Source: Globisporangium splendens | Lineage: Eukaryota; Oomycota; Peronosporomycetes; Pythiales; Pythiaceae | Assembly: GCA_006386115.1 (NCBI GenBank) | Contig: VFIW01000098.1 | Coordinates: forward strand, 62,001 to 126,000 | Reading direction: 5' to 3' | DNA: 64,000 nt | Shown here: one piece after another, positions 50,250 to 59,854 of the stretch | Layout: the number at the start of each line of letters is the position of its first letter | How positions within the stretch are numbered: position 1 is the stretch's first letter | Program-made: the position numbers and the translations under genes | Notes under the pieces: model-generated | What the model was told of the DNA's origin: nothing | Database searches by the model: none | Seen by the model: only the letters and a program-made list of their open reading frames with translations

Positions 50250-51494
50250 TCACATCGTGAGCGTGATCTGGGGGCCGACAGCCATCGTTTCCCATCGCAG
50301 CGCGATGAACAGCACCTCTTTGAGCCAAATGGTGGTCGTCGTGGAGCCGCCAAAGTGGAAGATGCACGACTCCGGTCCGGTGTCCTTGAAGAGCACCCAG
50401 ATGTATTTCTCGACCCAGATCTCCTTGCGCACCTGCTGCGCTGTCAGCAGCGTCCTTGTTTCCTCGATCACCTGGTTGATCTCGTCCTCCTCAAAGTGCA
50501 CGAGGTCCTTGTTTATCGACCGAAAGAGCAGCATGTAGCCTTCGTCGATCTTGAGCCTCGCGAGCAGGAACACTGTCTTCACATTAAGCTCCGAGCCTTC
50601 CGCTTTGATCGTGCGATAGAGCAGCAAAGTGTCTTCGTTCACATACTGCAGCACATGGAACTCGACATTTAAGGACGGTGTGTAGATCTTTGGGAAGTTC
50701 TCTGTCGAGGAGAAAATGTCCCAGCTGCGCTGCAGCAGATCGTACGCCGAGATGCTGACGAAATGCTTTTCGAGCGCAAACTTGAGCTCCTCGCCCTGCA
50801 CTTTGCGCTGATCGGTCCATCCAAACACGCTCACGCCTGTGCTGAGCTTGCCAGGCGCGTGCATGAAGCGCATGATATCGTCGCGCGTGTCAACGATCAC
50901 CTTCGAGTACTCGGCATCAGGCAGCGGGCGGATCCGGTACGGCATCGAGACTGTCGCGAACTGCGCCTCCGTGTTGAGCAACTGGTGCACGCGACCTTCG
51001 ACTTTCATGTGCCCGGCGCTGATTTGGTACAACTCGCCGTTTTCGCGGCGCAACTGGTTCTTCGTGTCGGCCATCGCCAGATATTTCTGCAGCAAGTGCG
51101 TCTGCTTGGGTGGCTCGAGCATCTCGGCGCCTGGACTCGTGTTCCTGATGCTGGAAGACGCATACGGAGCCATTGACTGCGTGTCGACTGGAGAAGAGCT
51201 GGGACTCTTGCCCGTGAGCAGCGCTGCGTACTGCTGCTCGAGGGAATCGAGCTCGCTCCGCAGCGACTCGATCGTGTTCTACGATAACGCATTCACACAC
51301 AAAAAAAGAGAAATGTGTAAGGGAATATAAAGAGAAGATTCAGCTCAGTCCACCTCATAGGGAAGCACATGCGGACGTACGATCTTCTTGTTGTACGACT
51401 TCTTCACGTACTCGCGGTGCTTGAGGCGCTTCTTGTCCGCGAGGCTCAGTGCTGGCGGCTTGACCGCGTCGGCATCATTCTGCTTCTCCGCCAT
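50250..51494 (-). CDS. bZIP-like protein with START-like domain, gene C
   Basis: Two exons on the minus strand, 51381-51494 and 50250-51278 (102-bp intron, phase 0), give about 380 residues. Exon 1 is very short and consists almost only of the basic region (KKRLKHREYVKKSYNKKI), with His at the Asn position and Tyr at +8. Exon 2 has a zipper (NTIESLRSELDSLEQQYAAL), a second coiled coil (ADTKNQLRRENGELYQIS) and a START-like domain (GWTDQRKVQGEELKFALEKH, ... MLLFRSINKDLVHF, ... KEVLFIALRWETMAVGP). It converges tail to tail with gene A. The ATG at 51494 (MAEKQND) is the first in frame after upstream pyrimidine-poor sequence. Confidence 0.8.
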
Positions 51495-52673
51495 GGCGAC
51501 TTGGAAAGCGTGGCTTCTATTACAAACGTGTGACGGTCGCCAGCAGCTGCGCTGAGAGCGGCGCTGGTCATGCACGGCGCGGTTACGGCACGGGTGGGGA
51601 TGGGTGGGGCGGCGTCTCTTTCGCCGTGCGCATAAATGGCCACGCGCGCACTCCGTTCGTCCTTGTTGAGCGCCTGGAAGCTACGTGTTAACGCAGTCTT
51701 TGCTTTGTGTTGGTGTCTGTGAAACGTGAGTTACGCCGCGAGCGTACCCCTACTGCAAGTAATTTATATCTTACCATGGTTTAAAAATATCGTATCCTGG
51801 ACTGTCGATGCTTGGCGCTGATCAGTCTGCAGTTTCTTTCGTCGACGAAACCTCTGTGGAAACCGCAAGAGGACCACTCTGTCAAACACAAAGAAAGGTT
51901 TTGTCGAATAGTAAAATGCGTACTGCAGCCTCAAGTCTTCGCCAAGCGGCCATCTGTAGACTGAAGGGAATAGCCTCTGTACTCAGCGCCGCAACATGTA
52001 TTAACCACGGCAAAAAAGCCTGTATGCAGCGAACGCTGACTCGCTGCACAAGCTGTATATGTTTACAAAAGGGATTCGACGGACCAAAGAACGTACCCGA
52101 CATTTATACTTGCTCTGTACGCTGTGAAAAGTAAGCTTTGGAAACATAAAGGCTGATGTTCGTACCTTTGATCACTCAGCAGAACAGGCGCAGGGTGCCA
52201 TTTATAACTCCTCTACGGATGATGGCAGACACGAAATTGGACCTGAGAAACTGAGATGGAACCGCTCAAGTTGTTGATCTTGCATGGTTCGTGCAGCTGG
52301 CGCATATCGTCTCGATTTGGATTTGGCCAACCTCGTGAAGCCAGCCCTTCGACTAGAGAAGCATATGTTACCGGTATTTTTCATTGAAAAATTGAGTTGC
52401 TGAGGGTGATTTGCAGCTTCACGCTTTTTTCTCTTTCAGTGTGTTTTAAACAGCCACTTGCTCGTGCCACCGACTGTCTTGAATCAGTTAACGAGAGCGG
52501 ATCTGTACACTGGAAGAGATCGCTGCTCCGCTGTCCGCCCTCCGTCCCCTTCCCCGTCCGCTCCGCCCAGTGGTCTTCATCATTGCGAGGCCGTCTAAAC
52601 GCGCAAGTTCAACTGCTGCAGGCGGCAGTGCGCGGAATAAAAGGAAGAGAAGCGAAGACGTGCTCTCTGCATT
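51495..52673. other. no gene recognised
   Basis: About 1.2 kb between gene C and the CoA transferase. I see no supported gene. The right end becomes pyrimidine-rich and holds the promoter of the next gene. Confidence 0.5.
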
Positions 52674-52690
52674 CGCTCATTTCCCAATTG
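52674..52690 (+). promoter_or_regulatory. oomycete initiator motif before the CoA transferase gene
   Basis: CGCTCATTTCCCAATTG is the best match in the window to the oomycete Inr consensus (GCTCATTYYNCAWTTT), 35-51 bp upstream of the ATG. Confidence 0.6.
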
Positions 52691-52724
52691 CGCGCTCAGC
52701 TGATATCCCAGATCCCCAGAAGCC

Positions 52725-54865
52725 ATGCTGATGCTGCGCCGCTCCTCAGTGCGTCTCGCCGTGCGTGCGGAAAAGCGCTGGATCGGACAGGTACCAAGTG
52801 CACCATCGCCTTCGAATTGTCTTTCTTGTGTGCATACAGCGTGACTATTACTATAGACGTAAGGTGTGGGCGGCTAAGATTGCGCACGCGTGCTAACCGT
52901 GTAAATGGTGTATGCGCGCATGTAGGAAGTTTCGCGTCGATGGAACCACCACAAGGTGTACCCTGATGCCGACGCTGCGGTCAAAGACATCCCGACTGGA
53001 TCGAAATTGTACGATACTGCTCACAAACTGTTCTTTGTCATTGTGTGTGAGTGTGTGGATATGGACTTACGACTCGCGCTGCGATGCCTTTGCCGTGTAG
53101 GGTTGTCGGCGGGTTTGGATTGTGCGGAATCCCAGAGAACAGCATCCAGGCGCTTGTGAAGCAGGTACGAGTCCGCAAAACGATATGATACGATGACTTT
53201 CCGTGCAGTGACGCTGATCTGTTTTATGCACTTTTTGTATGTAGGGAGCGAAAGAACTGACGTGTGTGTCGAACAACGCCGGTGTCGATGACTTCGGTCT
53301 CGGTCTGCTCCTTCAGACTCGCCAGGTGCGTGGCCATACTATTTGCACAAAGGGTGACTTTATATGAGCATGATCTAACAGTTTATTGCTGATATTCGTC
53401 GTTGCTGCCACAGATCAAACGCATGATCTCGTCGTATGTTGGCGAAAATGCGTTGTTTGAGAAACTCTACCTGACTGGAGAGTTGGAAGTTGAGCTCACA
53501 CCACAGGTACAACTATTTCATGCCACTAATGCCTGATAGATCATTTCTTGTACTGACCAATGCAAACATTGCGTTCATTCAATAGGGTACGTTGGCCGAG
53601 CGCATTCGTGCGGGTGGCTCCGGGATTCCAGCCTTTTTCACTCCAACTGCATATGGGACCGTGATTCAGGTACGAACATGTTGCAATTGGCAATCGGTGT
53701 GCTGTATCAATTCTATCCGTTGCCAACGGCTAAACAAATGCTTACTGTCGAGCAGGAAGGTGGTTTTGCCATCAAACTGAACCCTGACGGTACGACGAAC
53801 ATCCCGAGTCCACCACGTGAAGTTCGTACTTTCAATGGCCGCAACTACGTGATGGAGGAAGGCATCACGGGCGATTACGCGCTGGTGAAGGCCTGGAAGG
53901 GAGACAAGGACGGGAACCTCGTCTTCCGCGGCACGACGCGCAACTTCAACGTCGACGCTGCCAAGGCGGGTAAGATCACGATTGCGGAAGTCGAAGAGCT
54001 CGTGGAACCAGGTGAGATCCATCCCGATGAGATCCACGTGCCAAGCGTCTTTGTGCAACGTATCTTCAAGTCGAAGAATCTCGAAAAGCGAATTGAGCGG
54101 CTGACGCTCTCCAACAGCTCGGTAAGTCAAGTATTGAGCACATCTACTAGCCTTTATTCACGAGTCTTACAATGTGTCGTTACTTTGCAGACCTCCCAAG
54201 CCCGTGTCTCGCCAGACCGTGAGCGCATCATCAAGCGTGCTGCGAAGGAGTTGAAGAACGGGATGTACGTGAATCTAGGCATTGGTTTGCCAACGTTGGC
54301 ATCCAATTACATCCCAGAAGGTGTGAAGGTCGTGTTGCAGAGTGAAAATGGACTCTTGGGCATGGGTCCATACCCAAAGGAAGGCGAACAGGATCCAGAC
54401 CTCATCAACGCCGGCAAGGAAACTGTGACGTACTTGCCTGGGTCATCCACTTTCTCGTCCTCGGATTCGTTTGCGATGATTCGCGGCGGCCATATCCAGC
54501 TCACGATTCTCGGTGCGCTTCAAGTTGCTGCGAATGGTGACCTGGCAAACTGGATCATTCCTGGAAAGATGGTCAAGGGCATGGGTGGTGCCATGGACTT
54601 GGTTGGTAGTGGAAACCGTGTCGTCGTGACCATGGAGCACAACGCCAAGGGCAACGGCATGAAGATTTTGAACAAGTGCTCGCTACCGTTGACGGGCAAA
54701 GGAGTCGTGAACACCATCATCACAGAACTCGGTGTGTTTGATGTTGTACCTGGAAAGGGGCTCGTGCTTGTCGAGATTGCGTCGACGACCACGGTCGAAG
54801 AAGTGCGCGCTCGTACGGAAGCTCCGTTTGAAGTCTCGCCTGATCTCAAGACCATGGACGACTAA
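52725..54865 (+). CDS. succinyl-CoA:3-ketoacid CoA transferase (mitochondrial)
   Basis: Transfers CoA from succinyl-CoA to acetoacetate in ketone-body use. I model eight exons: 52725-52790, 52926-53008, 53101-53164, 53245-53325, 53414-53506, 53586-53669, 53756-54121 and 54191-54865. All have GT..AG borders and consistent phase, giving 503 residues, close to the family's about 520. The N-terminus [19 protein letters not shown] is a typical mitochondrial presequence. Family landmarks in order are [35 protein letters not shown], the catalytic Glu in [14 protein letters not shown] (about residue 331), MIRGGH and [14 protein letters not shown]. The seven introns are notable beside mostly intron-poor neighbours. 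No break is seen. Confidence 0.9.
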
Positions 54866-55152
54866 GTGTGTAAGAAAGCGTGGGGTTGTTGCATTTAAAG
54901 TAAGGGCTAAATGAAATGAACTTGCTTGACCTCGTCCTGGGTGTCCGTAGACATGCTGCTTTCTGTAGGGCTGACGGGCTTGAAGACATTAAAGAAAGCA
55001 GCACAAGACAAGAAAACCAGGACAGGGTCTTAGGAGACTATTTTTACCGAACGGGAAGCTTTTGCCAATGCTCCGACGCACGAATCCTCACTCCACAGCA
55101 TTTCTCGATTTGCTCCTTTGCGCAGAAACTCAAGATCCGATAGCTAGGCACG
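54866..55152. other. intergenic
   Basis: Short gap downstream of the CoA transferase. TTCTCGATTTGCTCC near 55103 could belong to the next promoter, but the match is weak. Confidence 0.4.
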
Positions 55153-55431
55153 ATGGCCGCCGCCAAGAAAGACATCAAAGAGATCGACTATGTGTCCAAG
55201 GAAGCCAACCTCACGTCTCAAATCGAGAGCGAGCGCCAGGCGGCCAAGCGCTGGTGGGACGAGTACGGCTACTGCTATCTGGAGAACGGGAAGCTCGAAG
55301 ACTTTACGTACGACAATCGCACCCAGGCGCTGAAATGCTCGTCTTGCCGTCGATGCTTCGGTTGCGCTCGTTGTGAGCGATTTCATCGACTGTGCGCGTC
55401 CGGGGTACTGGCGCATCCCTCAAGCATGTGA
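55153..55431 (+). CDS. small hypothetical protein, probably 3'-truncated
   Basis: The ORF starts at an ATG in a good context (CACGATGGCC) and encodes MAAAKKDIKEIDYVSKEANL and RQAAKRWWDEYGYCYLENGK, ending the protein-like part at about TQALKC (codon 61). The remaining about 30 codons (Cys/Arg-rich) are out of frame with ankyrin-like coding sequence that occupies the same bases. The gene therefore seems cut at about 55,335 and joined to another gene's fragment. I do not recognise the family; the charged, Trp-rich helical segment suggests a small structural protein. Total 92 codons as it stands. Confidence 0.45.
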   Translation: MAAAKKDIKEIDYVSKEANLTSQIESERQAAKRWWDEYGYCYLENGKLEDFTYDNRTQALKCSSCRRCFGCARCERFHRLCASGVLAHPSSM

Positions 55432-56209
55432 GAAGAACGACCTCCGCCTTCTGCAGCGATTGACAGCGTGCGAATCTCCAAGCATCAACCAGCACTACAA
55501 AGCGTACCTTGCCAGATGCGGTCTCCTTCACGCAGTCAAGCACGACAGCATGGAGATGATCCGTTGGGTGCATGTGTATTGTCCTGCGACGCATGTGCTC
55601 GAGGCGATGAAAGAAGCTGTGAGCCTTGGGAATTTGCGCGTCATGACATGGATTGCAGACAACTACGAGGAAATTCAGTGGGGCACCAGCTACGGAGAGG
55701 CTGCAGCGCAAAATCAAGACTTAAAAGCGCTTGAGTGGATCAAAGCACGTCGCCCGGAGTTTCTATCTACCGCAATGAGAACTGCAGCATCTTGCAGCCA
55801 CTTCGAGATCGTCAAGTGGCTTCACGCGAATGTGCAAAACGAAGATTATGGTATCGAAGAAGCTATCGAAAGCGGTCACTTAGAAATCATAAAGTACCTA
55901 TGCAAGCACGACGAGTACACCTTGGATAATTGGTACGATCGCATCACTGAGACCGCAGCAGGAGGGCATCTGGACGTCATTCAGTGGCTTCATGCAAATA
56001 ACTTGTCATCGCGTTCGGAGCAGGAAGAAGAGCGCGAAGCGAAAGCACCAAGACCTCGCCTGAGCTTTGAGCAGCGTGGTTTCTTCCTATCCGCGTCTTG
56101 TCCGGTTGCATTTTGCAAACTTGGACACTGTAGACGCTCTGACGGCCATGTGATCCATTTGAAGTCTGGGATGAGAATCAACTTGACGCGGATGGGTTCA
56201 GTCTACTGA
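55334..56209 (+). pseudogene. ankyrin-like repeat protein fragment, 5'-truncated
   Basis: The open frame begins directly after a TGA at 55331-55333 and has no suitable ATG at its start. From about 55373 it reads like the degenerate ankyrin-type repeats common in oomycete genomes. Recognisable units are AASCSHFEIVKWLHAN, AIESGHLEIIKYLCKHDEY and TAAGGHLDVIQWLHANN, with about 33-residue spacing and a Trp-Leu-His core. After about 55990 the repeat pattern is lost and an acidic/basic tail continues to the stop. It is probably a 5'-truncated, decayed member fused to the preceding gene's end. Internal ATGs (for example near 55551) could start a shorter product. Confidence 0.55.
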
Positions 56210-56387
56210 ACGAAGAAAATAAACCGCCCCCTGATTTTCTTTTTTAGCAGCATAATCTGCAGAGCGAGTGAACCCACTGAAGACACCAAGTGCTTGTGCT
56301 CTTGACGTCGTGGTCTCAAGCAAGGTTCATGCTTATTTTCGCTTTGGACTCTGGTTACAGAGTTGCAGTTAACGAGAAACGAGCAGC

Positions 56388-56762
56388 ATGCCACGGAGTT
56401 TCGCTGCTTCAACGATGGCGCTGGCTGTGCTAGCGGTTGCTGCTGTATTGGTTGGATTCGTAGTGCATGCAGAAGGCAGCGCCGCTCAAAATGGAGTGAA
56501 TTGTCGGATGCTCGGCGTCGAAGTTCTGCATTTGCCAGCCATGCTGCCTATGCAAAGTCTGCGCAAATTCACGAAGCTCACTGGCGAAACGTACGATACC
56601 CTGGCAAAGCTGAAGATCGTCGACGCTGCCAACCAGCTTGACATCGCCGCGAAGAGCTCCGGAACCACCATCGAGCCTCTGAAACTGGACGAAAATGCCT
56701 ATTTCGCAGCGCACAAGAGCGACCAGGTTCACGGTCTCGTTGATCCGCTTGACACTTGTTGA
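56388..56762 (+). pseudogene. PLD-like gene remnant with large internal deletion
   Basis: ORF of 124 codons. The start encodes a signal peptide (STMALAVLAVAAVLVGFVVHA) and GVNCRMLG as in the complete PLD-like genes downstream. The Cys motif of the family (CxCQPCxxC) is present in another frame, so a frameshift lies between. It then jumps directly to the C-terminal about 65 residues (LRKFTKLTGETYDTLAKLKI, ... DAANQLDIAAKSSG, ending VDPLDTC). Both HKD catalytic motifs, about 470 residues, are missing. It is either a dead copy or a short secreted protein; I favour dead copy. Confidence 0.75.
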
Positions 56763-57381
56763 AGTGACTGACTGTGCATGCAGCTGGAGAGCTCTTTTCG
56801 CCCAACTTGAGTTGTGTGGTAGACCCAATTCTAAAGTAACGGACACATTGATGTCGTTTTGGGCTGATTGGATGCCCAAATTAAGCGAATCGAGTGGCTC
56901 CTGATTTATCGGCTTTGGATGAGTTCAAACTCGTGCATGAAATTGATGATGTGCGCAGCTGCGCCGCGAGCCAAGAGATGCGATCGCCTCAGGATTGTCG
57001 CCACAGTGCAGCGTGGTTTGTCTCTCTTTGTCTGTGCTGTGAACCTCCTCACCATAGCCCAGCAGTTACACCAGCGCATCACGAGGAAAGTACATATTGA
57101 CATCGTTTTATAGAGGGCTTCAATTATTGAGGGGAGAGTCTTTCTTTCGAGCTTCAATTGTTACGAATCGAGTTGTAGAAATCATATATGATACTATTAA
57201 TTTAAACGCTGCATTCGTTTATGAGAGAGTCGATTTGTCCGCTGATTACTCTCTCTCAACACTCATTATGGGAGGTCCCCACATGGCTACGACTGATTTC
57301 CCTGTCGTGTGAGAGAACTCGCGCCGAGCTGATTGGCGGACCTCAGCTGGAGAGTGGGCGAGAGCGCTCATGTAGCAGGCG
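56763..57381. other. no gene recognised
   Basis: About 620 bp between the remnant and PLD-like gene 1. I see no gene. Confidence 0.5.
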
Positions 57382-57397
57382 GCTCACTTTCCGATTG
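57382..57397 (+). promoter_or_regulatory. initiator-like motif before PLD-like gene 1
   Basis: GCTCACTTTCCGATTG resembles the oomycete Inr and lies 40-55 bp upstream of the ATG at 57437. Confidence 0.5.
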
Positions 57398-57436
57398 CTT
57401 GCGTCCGCGATAGAGCCGCTTCCTCCGTAAGATACG

Positions 57437-59254
57437 ATGGTGAACGTTCGCTCCGTGGCGCTCGCGCTCCTAGCGACGGCGACGCCGCTGCACCAGGTGC
57501 TCGCCAAGCGCGAAGCCATCAACTGCCGCTTCCTGGAGAACCCGATGAAGATGACGCTCAACCTGTGCATCTGCCAGCCGTGCCACATGTGCGAGTTCCA
57601 CTTCTCGCACTTCGGCTGCGGACTCATTGACTACCCAGAGATGGACGAGTCCGACGGCTCGGACGTCGTCATTGAGCAGCCGATCCTGGACCTCGACAAG
57701 TGGTTCCTCACCAGGGACGAGATCATGGCTGCACGCGGCGGATTCCCGCGTGACGACCTGCAAGTGTACTCGACAGGCAACCACATCACGACGTTCTCGG
57801 CCACGAACGAGTACTTCCACTCGTTGTACATGGATCTGTCCACGACGGGCGTCGACGACCGCATCTTCCTTACTGGATGGAGCGTCGCCGATGTGCCATT
57901 CGAGCCACTAATCGATCCGACGGGCTCGTACTCGGGCTTTGAGACGATCTTCGCCAGCGCCGTCGAGCGCGGTGCGAACTTCAATGCGCTCGTATGGAAC
58001 AACGTTCTGGAATCCCAGCAGAACGTCCAGGTGCGGGACTTCATCAACGGACTCCCGCCGTCCGCGAATGGCGGCAAGGCGCTTTTCATCTTTGACGACC
58101 GTCTGTCGTCGTCCGCATCGGCTCATCATCAGAAATCCGTTGTCATCCACCGCAAGGACACGCAGCTGGTCGCGTACCTCGGTGGCGTCGATCTCACCTA
58201 CGACCGGTGGGATACCAACAATCACAACAACATTGCGTTGCGCAAGCGCGCAGGGATCCAGAAAGGCAACAATGGCTGGTGCGATGCGCACTTGCGCATC
58301 GAAGGACCTGCGGCGAAAGATGTGGCTGCCAACTTCCTCGGTCGATGGAACTCCAAGACCCTGCCATCGCAAGATCGCATGGACTACATCATGGACTTTG
58401 ACAACCCGCCGTACGACCCGTTGCCGCCACTTCCGCCTACGCCAGCTGACATTGACTCGGAAAAGCAAGGCCAGCACAACGTCCAGATTGTGCGTACCTT
58501 TAGCTGTCTGTACAAGAACTACGAGTTCGCTCCAGATGGCGAAGTGACACTCTTCCATGCACGCATCAAGGCGATTCGCAACGCCAAGAACTACATTTAC
58601 ATTGAAGACCAGTACTTCGTGCTTGTCCCTGAGTTGCTGGACGAGCTCTTGGCCGTGCTGCCGCAACTGCAGCGTATCATCGTCGTTGTGCCTCGACCTG
58701 AGACCCAAGCAGCACTGGCTGGGTACGAAAAGTACATGTTTGACAACGTCGTGCCGATCCAGAAGAGGTACCCGAACAAATTCCAGTTTTACGCGACCAA
58801 GGAGAGCCGTGCCATCTACGTCCACACCAAGCTGGTGATCATCGATGACGTCTACCTCTCCATCGGCTCGGGTAACTGGAACCGTCGCAGTATGACCTCG
58901 GACTCGGAGATTGGTGCGAACATCGTGGACGACGAAGTCACAGTGAATGGAGACGGTCTGCTGGTGACCAAACTGGCACTCGACTTCCGTCTCCGCAAGT
59001 TCTCTGAGCACACGAGCGTGAGCTACAACGACCTAAAGAAGATGAAGTTCATCGACGCAGCCAACAAGTTTGACGCCTCGGCCGAAGACCCGCTGACGAC
59101 CATTGAGCACCTCGAGCTCATCGAAAAGCCGTACTTTGCCACGTACGCGAGCGACGTGGTTCGCCAGCAAATCGACTCACAGGACGTCTGCTTCCCGCCA
59201 GCAGGAGTCATGGCCACGAGACCGACTCCGCAGACGCAGACCACCACTGCTTAA
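57437..59254 (+). CDS. secreted phospholipase D-like protein 1
   Basis: Predicted 605 residues, no intron. A signal peptide (VRSVALALLATATPLHQVLA) is followed by a Cys-rich segment (CICQPCHMCEFHF...GC) and two HKD-type half-sites. The second is canonical (VHTKLVIIDD...IGSGN, about residue 462). The first is HHQKSVVIH with GG at YLGGVDL (about 229); its usual Asp is His. It belongs to the PLD superfamily of phosphodiesterases; oomycetes carry several secreted PLD-like families lacking PX/PH or C2 domains. Lipid hydrolysis outside the cell is a family-based inference. The ATG at 57437 is fixed by the signal peptide and the initiator-like motif. Confidence 0.87.
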   Translation: MVNVRSVALALLATATPLHQVLAKREAINCRFLENPMKMTLNLCICQPCHMCEFHFSHFGCGLIDYPEMDESDGSDVVIEQPILDLDKWFLTRDEIMAARGGFPRDDLQVYSTGNHITTFSATNEYFHSLYMDLSTTGVDDRIFLTGWSVADVPFEPLIDPTGSYSGFETIFASAVERGANFNALVWNNVLESQQNVQVRDFINGLPPSANGGKALFIFDDRLSSSASAHHQKSVVIHRKDTQLVAYLGGVDLTYDRWDTNNHNNIALRKRAGIQKGNNGWCDAHLRIEGPAAKDVAANFLGRWNSKTLPSQDRMDYIMDFDNPPYDPLPPLPPTPADIDSEKQGQHNVQIVRTFSCLYKNYEFAPDGEVTLFHARIKAIRNAKNYIYIEDQYFVLVPELLDELLAVLPQLQRIIVVVPRPETQAALAGYEKYMFDNVVPIQKRYPNKFQFYATKESRAIYVHTKLVIIDDVYLSIGSGNWNRRSMTSDSEIGANIVDDEVTVNGDGLLVTKLALDFRLRKFSEHTSVSYNDLKKMKFIDAANKFDASAEDPLTTIEHLELIEKPYFATYASDVVRQQIDSQDVCFPPAGVMATRPTPQTQTTTA

Positions 59255-59787
59255 GAACGCCAGCAGGTGGCAAGAAGTCGAAGTTGTGCTCATTTAACAA
59301 GAGGAATGCATGGAGTCTGTTGCAGTGTTTTTGATTTCTGGTTGGTTGCACAACTGACAAATGACACGAGCATCACTCTTGCTACTCAAAACTCAGAGAG
59401 CTGAATATCCAAAAATAAGAGATATTGGGACACCCAGATTAATATTTGAACAAACAACGTGCCTAGAAAAAAAGAAACCAACCCATAAAACCCAAGTTAA
59501 TGCATTCCGAAAAGTACCCAAATCAGGAGGCATTGTTTACACACAAGCCCTCAACCGTGGAATGTTCCTGGATCTGGTGAAGCCACATGCAGCTGCGTGT
59601 CCTGGCCGTTGTGTGCGAAGATTAACCAACGGCAGCAGGACAAACGACAAGGCTGCGCGTGTGTCTCAAGCGATTAACGACCGTGGATATTTCGCTCCTC
59701 CCATCCCTCTGCGCCTCATTCACGGCGTCATCGCGTGAGCTGAGGTCTGGCAGCGTCATCCACCTCTGTGAACCTCGTCGCTGCTTC
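59255..59787. other. intergenic
   Basis: About 530 bp, AT-rich on the left, between PLD-like genes 1 and 2. I see no gene. Confidence 0.5.
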
Positions 59788-59802
59788 TTTCATTCCCCAA
59801 CT
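59788..59802 (+). promoter_or_regulatory. initiator-like motif before PLD-like gene 2
   Basis: TTTCATTCCCCAACT resembles the oomycete Inr core and lies about 53-67 bp upstream of the ATG at 59855. Confidence 0.4.
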
Positions 59803-59854
59803 CGCCGGCTCCAGCTCAGAAGGGTCCTTTTGGCCAACAAGACTCACAATCGGG

